Assembly (NCBI RefSeq): GCF_038039215.1 | Contig: NZ_JBBPCL010000001.1 | Span: forward strand, 5,208,001 to 5,272,000 | Length of the DNA: 64,000 bases | Reading direction: 5' to 3' | Source: Pseudonocardia sp. T1-2H | GTDB lineage: Bacteria > Actinomycetota > Actinomycetes > Mycobacteriales > Pseudonocardiaceae | The notes under the pieces: model-generated | What the model saw: only the letters and a program-made list of their open reading frames with translations | Database searches by the model: none | What the model was told of the DNA's origin: nothing | Shown: piece after piece, positions 61,062-64,000 of the stretch | Numbering within the stretch: position 1 is the first letter of the stretch | How the letters are laid out: every line of letters begins with the position of its first letter | Translations under genes and position numbers: made by a program

Positions 61062-62281
61062 TCACGACGCGGCCACCCCCGCGGCCCGGCGCGCGCTGCC
61101 GGCGCTCGCGCGCCGCGCCCGCTCGACGACGGGCGCGATCACGTCGATCACCGCGCGCACGTCGGCGTCCGTGCTGGTGTGCCCCATGGAGAACCGCAGC
61201 GAGCCGCGCGCCACCGCCTCGCTCGCGCCCATCGCGAGCAGCACGTGGCTGGGCTGGGAGACGCCGGAGGTGCAGGCCGAGCCGGTGGAGCACTCGATGC
61301 CGTGGGCGTCGAGCAGCATCAGCAGGCTGTCGCCCTCGCAGCCGGGGAAGCTCAGGTGGGCGTTGCCGGGCAGCCGGGACGGCCCGCCGTCGACCGTGCC
61401 CGTGCCGGGATCCCCGTTGAGCGTCGCGTCCGGGACCAGCTCGCGCACCTTCGCGACCAGTTCGTCCCGCAGCCGGACGACTCCGCGGCGCGGCGCGGCA
61501 TGTCCGCCACGGCGTGCTCGACCGCGGCGGCCAGCCCGATCACCGACGGCGCGTCGAGGGTCCCGGAGCGGACGTCCCGCTCCTGGCCGCCGCCGTGCAG
61601 CAGCGGGGCGCAGGGGACGTCGCGGCCCAGGAGCAGCGCGCCGGCGCCGTAGGGCCCGCCCAGCTTGTGCCCGGTGAGGGTGAGCGCGGCCGCGCCGCTC
61701 GCGGCGAAGTCGATCGGCAGGATCCCGACGGCCTGGACGGCGTCGGTGTGCAGCGGCACGCCGAACTCCCCGGCGACGGCGGCGAGCTCGCGGATCGGGT
61801 TGACCGTCCCGACCTCGTTGTTCGCCCACATCACCGAGACGACGCCGTTCGCGTCCGGGGCCTCGGCGAGCGCGGCCCGCAGGACCTCCGGGCGCACCCG
61901 GCCCAGCTCGTCGACGTCGAGCAGGCGCAGCTCGGCGCCCTCGTGCTCGACCAGCCACTCGGCGGACTCCAGCACGGCGTGGTGCTCGATCGCGGAGACC
62001 AGCACCCGGGTGCGGCGCGGGTCCTGCGCTCGGCGGGCCCAGAACATGCCCTTGACGGCGAGATTGTCGCTCTCGGTGCCACCGGTGGTGAGGACGATCT
62101 CGGACGGGCGGGCGCCGAGGGCCGCGGCGATCCGCTCCCGGGCCTCCTCCACCTCGCGGCGCGCGCGGCGGCCCGCGGAGTGCAGCGAGGAGGCGTTCCC
62201 GGTGCGGCCCATCGCCGCCGTCATCGCCGCGACGGCATCGGGAAGCATCGGCGTGGTCGCGGCATGGTCGAGGTAGGTCAC
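61062..62281 (-). CDS. iscS: Cysteine desulfurase, one-base frameshift near 61492
   Basis: About 406 residues after correction, GTG start at 62281. Removes sulfur from cysteine as a persulfide. YLDHAATTP, the phosphate site [23 protein letters not shown], and the PLP lysine in [13 protein letters not shown] are in the first frame, and GSACTSG with the active-site cysteine is in the second. The frame changes between RRAAE and [11 protein letters not shown] by one missing base. Normal size after repair. Operon with mnmA. Confidence 0.93.
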
Positions 62282-62385
62282 GACCCGTGTCCCCCGTGTG
62301 GTGGTGCGGGCGTGACCGGCGCCCCTGCGTCCGGCTCGGTCATCGGTCATCAGGGTAGACGCCGACGGGAGCCGGGGCCGTCGGG

Positions 62386-63294
62386 CTACCCGGCTGCGAG
62401 CTCCGGCCCGCCGACCGGGGTCGCGGTGGTCACGCTGGGTGCTGTGCCGCTGACCGCCAGTTCCGCGCGGCGGGCCAGGGTCCGCCGGTCGCCCAGCGGG
62501 GCCAGCGCCGGGAGCAGCGTGAGCTCGCACACGAGGCCCGGCAGGCGCAGGACCCGGGCGACCGAGTCCCACAGCGTCTCGTCGCCGACGAACGCGCCCG
62601 CGGTCGTGGGCCGGCCGCCGGGGAGTTCCAGGGTGATCCGGACCGGACGGACGGGCACGCCGGCGTCGAGCGCGGCCTGGAACGCGGCCCGGCGGAACGG
62701 GCCGGAAGCCGAGCCGCACCACGTCGTCCCCTCGGGGAAGACGCCGACCACGGCCCCCGCCCGGAGCGCGCCGGCGGTCTCCGCGACGACCGCAGGCAGC
62801 CCGTGCAGGCCGGCGCGGTCGACGAAGAGCGTGCCGCAGCGCCGCGCCAGGTCGCCGAGGAGCGGCCAGTCCGCGACCTCCCGCTTGGACAGCATCCGGA
62901 CGGGCGCCACGGCGCCGAACGCGACGACGTCGATCCAGGACAGGTGGTTGGCGACGACGAGCACGCCGCGTCCCGGCTCGGTGCGGTAGCCGGTCTCGCC
63001 GGCGAGCCGCAGCTCGATCCCGGCGGCGCGCAGGACGGCGCGGAACAGGGCGCCGACCGCCCGGTCCCGGCGCTCGTCGCCGAGCAGCGGGAGGAACGGC
63101 AGTGCGACGACGCCGGCCAGCAGCGTCGTGACCAGGGCGAGGGTGCGGTGGACGAGGCGCCAGGACAGGCCCGTCGTGCGCGGCGGCAGGCACTCGGAGC
63201 CGCACGGGGACGACGGGGCCCAGGCGGGCCGGTCGGCGTGGAGGCCGGGATGCGTCGGGTGCACCGCCGTGGTGGTCACCGCCGTGGGGCTCAC
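62386..63294 (-). CDS. PlsC-type acyltransferase (Rv3026c-like)
   Basis: 302 residues from a GTG at 63294 that overlaps the stop of the GNAT gene (GTGA). About 45 residues of polar sequence precede a membrane segment, then NHLSWID (HX4D) and [16 protein letters not shown]. The N-terminal extension is uncommon for PlsC. The coupled GNAT gene suggests that it adds a second acyl chain to an N-acyl amino acid (OlsA-like) rather than to glycerol phosphate; this is inference. Confidence 0.8.
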   Translation of the reverse strand: MSPTAVTTTAVHPTHPGLHADRPAWAPSSPCGSECLPPRTTGLSWRLVHRTLALVTTLLAGVVALPFLPLLGDERRDRAVGALFRAVLRAAGIELRLAGETGYRTEPGRGVLVVANHLSWIDVVAFGAVAPVRMLSKREVADWPLLGDLARRCGTLFVDRAGLHGLPAVVAETAGALRAGAVVGVFPEGTTWCGSASGPFRRAAFQAALDAGVPVRPVRITLELPGGRPTTAGAFVGDETLWDSVARVLRLPGLVCELTLLPALAPLGDRRTLARRAELAVSGTAPSVTTATPVGGPELAAG

Positions 63295-64000
63295 CGCTCG
63301 CCGCCCAGGAAGAACCTCAGGTAGCGGTCGTCGGCGTGGTCCAGGCCGAGCAGGACCGGGAAGTCCGCGCAGTCGAAGTCCGGGTCGAACGCGGGGGCGC
63401 CGCAGACCCAGGCACCGAGCCGGAGGTAGCCGCGCAGCAGCGGCGGCATGCTCGCGCGCCGGTGCCGGGTGGCGCCGTGCACGTCCCAGGGGGTGTGCGG
63501 GCGGGCCCGGTACTCCTCGGGGGCGAGGTGCCCGGCGAGCACGCGGTCCCAGACGCCCGCGGCGAGCGCGCCCCCGTCGGACAGGGGGACGCTCGCGCAG
63601 CCGGTGAGCCAGCGGTTGCCGGTGAGCAGCATGTACCGGGCGATTCCGGCCCACACCAGCCCGACGACCGCGCCCGCCCGGTGGTCCGGGTGCACGCAGG
63701 AGCGCCCGGCCTCGACCAGCGAGGACCGGATCGGGGCGAAGGAGGCGAGGTCGAACTCGCCCTCGGAGTAGAGGGCGCCGGCCGCGGCGGCCCGGGCGGG
63801 CGGCAGCATCCGGTAGGTGCCGACGACCTCGCCGGAGGTGTCGTCGCGGACCACGAGGTGGTCGCAGAATTCGTCGAAACGGTCGACGTCCAGGCCCGGG
63901 CGCGGCGTGTGGAGCCGCGCGCCGAGCTCGTCGGCGAAGACGAGGTGGCGGAGCCGCTGGGCGGCTTCCACCTCGGACGCGTCGGTCGTGAGCAGCAGCG
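63291..64000 (-). CDS. GNAT acyltransferase (OlsB/Rv3027c-like), cut by the window edge
   Basis: At least 236 codons; the start lies beyond position 64000. The visible N-terminal part reads [27 protein letters not shown], the typical opening of the OlsB-like acetyltransferase family, which makes N-acyl ornithine from acyl-ACP. Later parts include [28 protein letters not shown] and [17 protein letters not shown]. It overlaps the PlsC-type gene downstream. Product and acyl donor are inferred from family only. Confidence 0.8.
   Translation of the reverse strand, partial: LLLTTDASEVEAAQRLRHLVFADELGARLHTPRPGLDVDRFDEFCDHLVVRDDTSGEVVGTYRMLPPARAAAAGALYSEGEFDLASFAPIRSSLVEAGRSCVHPDHRAGAVVGLVWAGIARYMLLTGNRWLTGCASVPLSDGGALAAGVWDRVLAGHLAPEEYRARPHTPWDVHGATRHRRASMPPLLRGYLRLGAWVCGAPAFDPDFDCADFPVLLGLDHADDRYLRFFLGGER

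Overview
The window comes from a very GC-rich actinobacterium, most likely in the Pseudonocardiaceae (Pseudonocardia-like). The evidence is the base composition, frequent GTG starts, 4-base stop/start overlaps, an F420 gene (cofC), an HU protein with a lysine/alanine-rich tail, and gene order. The order and orientation of the core genes match, as I recall it, the Mycobacterium tuberculosis block from about Rv2982c to Rv3027c: gpsA, cofC, ppk, mutT1, hupB, leuD, leuC, IclR, gltX with tRNA-Gln and tRNA-Glu, leuB, serA, ilvC, ilvN, ilvB, a CFP6-like PH-domain gene, a DoxX gene, an LppZ-like gene, gatB, gatA, gatC, an ACT-domain gene, ligA, an Rv3015c-like gene, mnmA, iscS, a PlsC-type acyltransferase and a GNAT protein. 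Accessory genes sit between these core genes.

Layout. 1-4.4 kb: an envelope polysaccharide locus on the minus strand, with a GH18-like lipoprotein, a Pro/Thr-rich membrane protein, a fused NodB-type deacetylase/GT2 synthase, and the start of a second membrane protein resembling the first. 4.5-11.8 kb: a PLP-dependent Cys/Met enzyme, gpsA and plsC on the minus strand, then cofC, ppk and mutT1 on the plus strand. 11.9-15.4 kb: hupB, leuD, leuC and the divergent IclR regulator. 15.4-19.6 kb: a large AfsR/SARP-type regulator divergent from a methyltransferase that has a SARP-like promoter. 19.9-23 kb: a truncated Hsp70 membrane protein, then tRNA-Glu, tRNA-Gln and gltX. 23-27 kb: an FAD monooxygenase, a DivIVA-like protein, an EthD protein and leuB. 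27.2-30.4 kb: a secreted subtilase. 30.7-40.5 kb: serA, a membrane methyltransferase, a luciferase-like enzyme, ilvC, ilvN and ilvB with a leader-peptide attenuator, the PH-domain gene and ilvD. 40.6-45.4 kb: aldo/keto reductase, phosphotransferase, DoxX, a 2-hydroxyacid dehydrogenase and the LppZ-like lipoprotein. 45.5-49.8 kb: gatCAB and the ACT-domain gene. 49.8-54.4 kb: a PucR regulator, a fatty acid desaturase with its ferredoxin-type reductase, and a BKACE enzyme. 54.6-64 kb: ligA, MarR, an SRPBCC protein, TetR, an Rv3015c-like protein, mnmA, iscS, and a putative acyltransferase pair that could make ornithine-type lipids.

How the genes work together. Branched-chain amino acid synthesis is nearly complete here (ilvB, ilvN, ilvC, ilvD, leuB, leuC, leuD), with serA alongside. 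Gln-tRNA supply is also concentrated in the window: gltX, its tRNA-Glu and tRNA-Gln, and the GatCAB amidotransferase. Convergent gene ends are separated by long GC-rich hairpins without T-tracts, several of which share sequence.

Two cautions. At least eleven long genes carry what reads as a single-base frameshift, and one of them (the Rv3015c-like gene) carries two. They include essential genes such as gltX, so I treat most as sequence errors. No CRISPR array, insertion sequence, prophage, toxin-antitoxin pair or restriction system is visible. The most unusual items are the polysaccharide locus, the SARP-type operator, the truncated Hsp70 with its overlapping small ORF, and a pair of matching palindromes at two distant loci.
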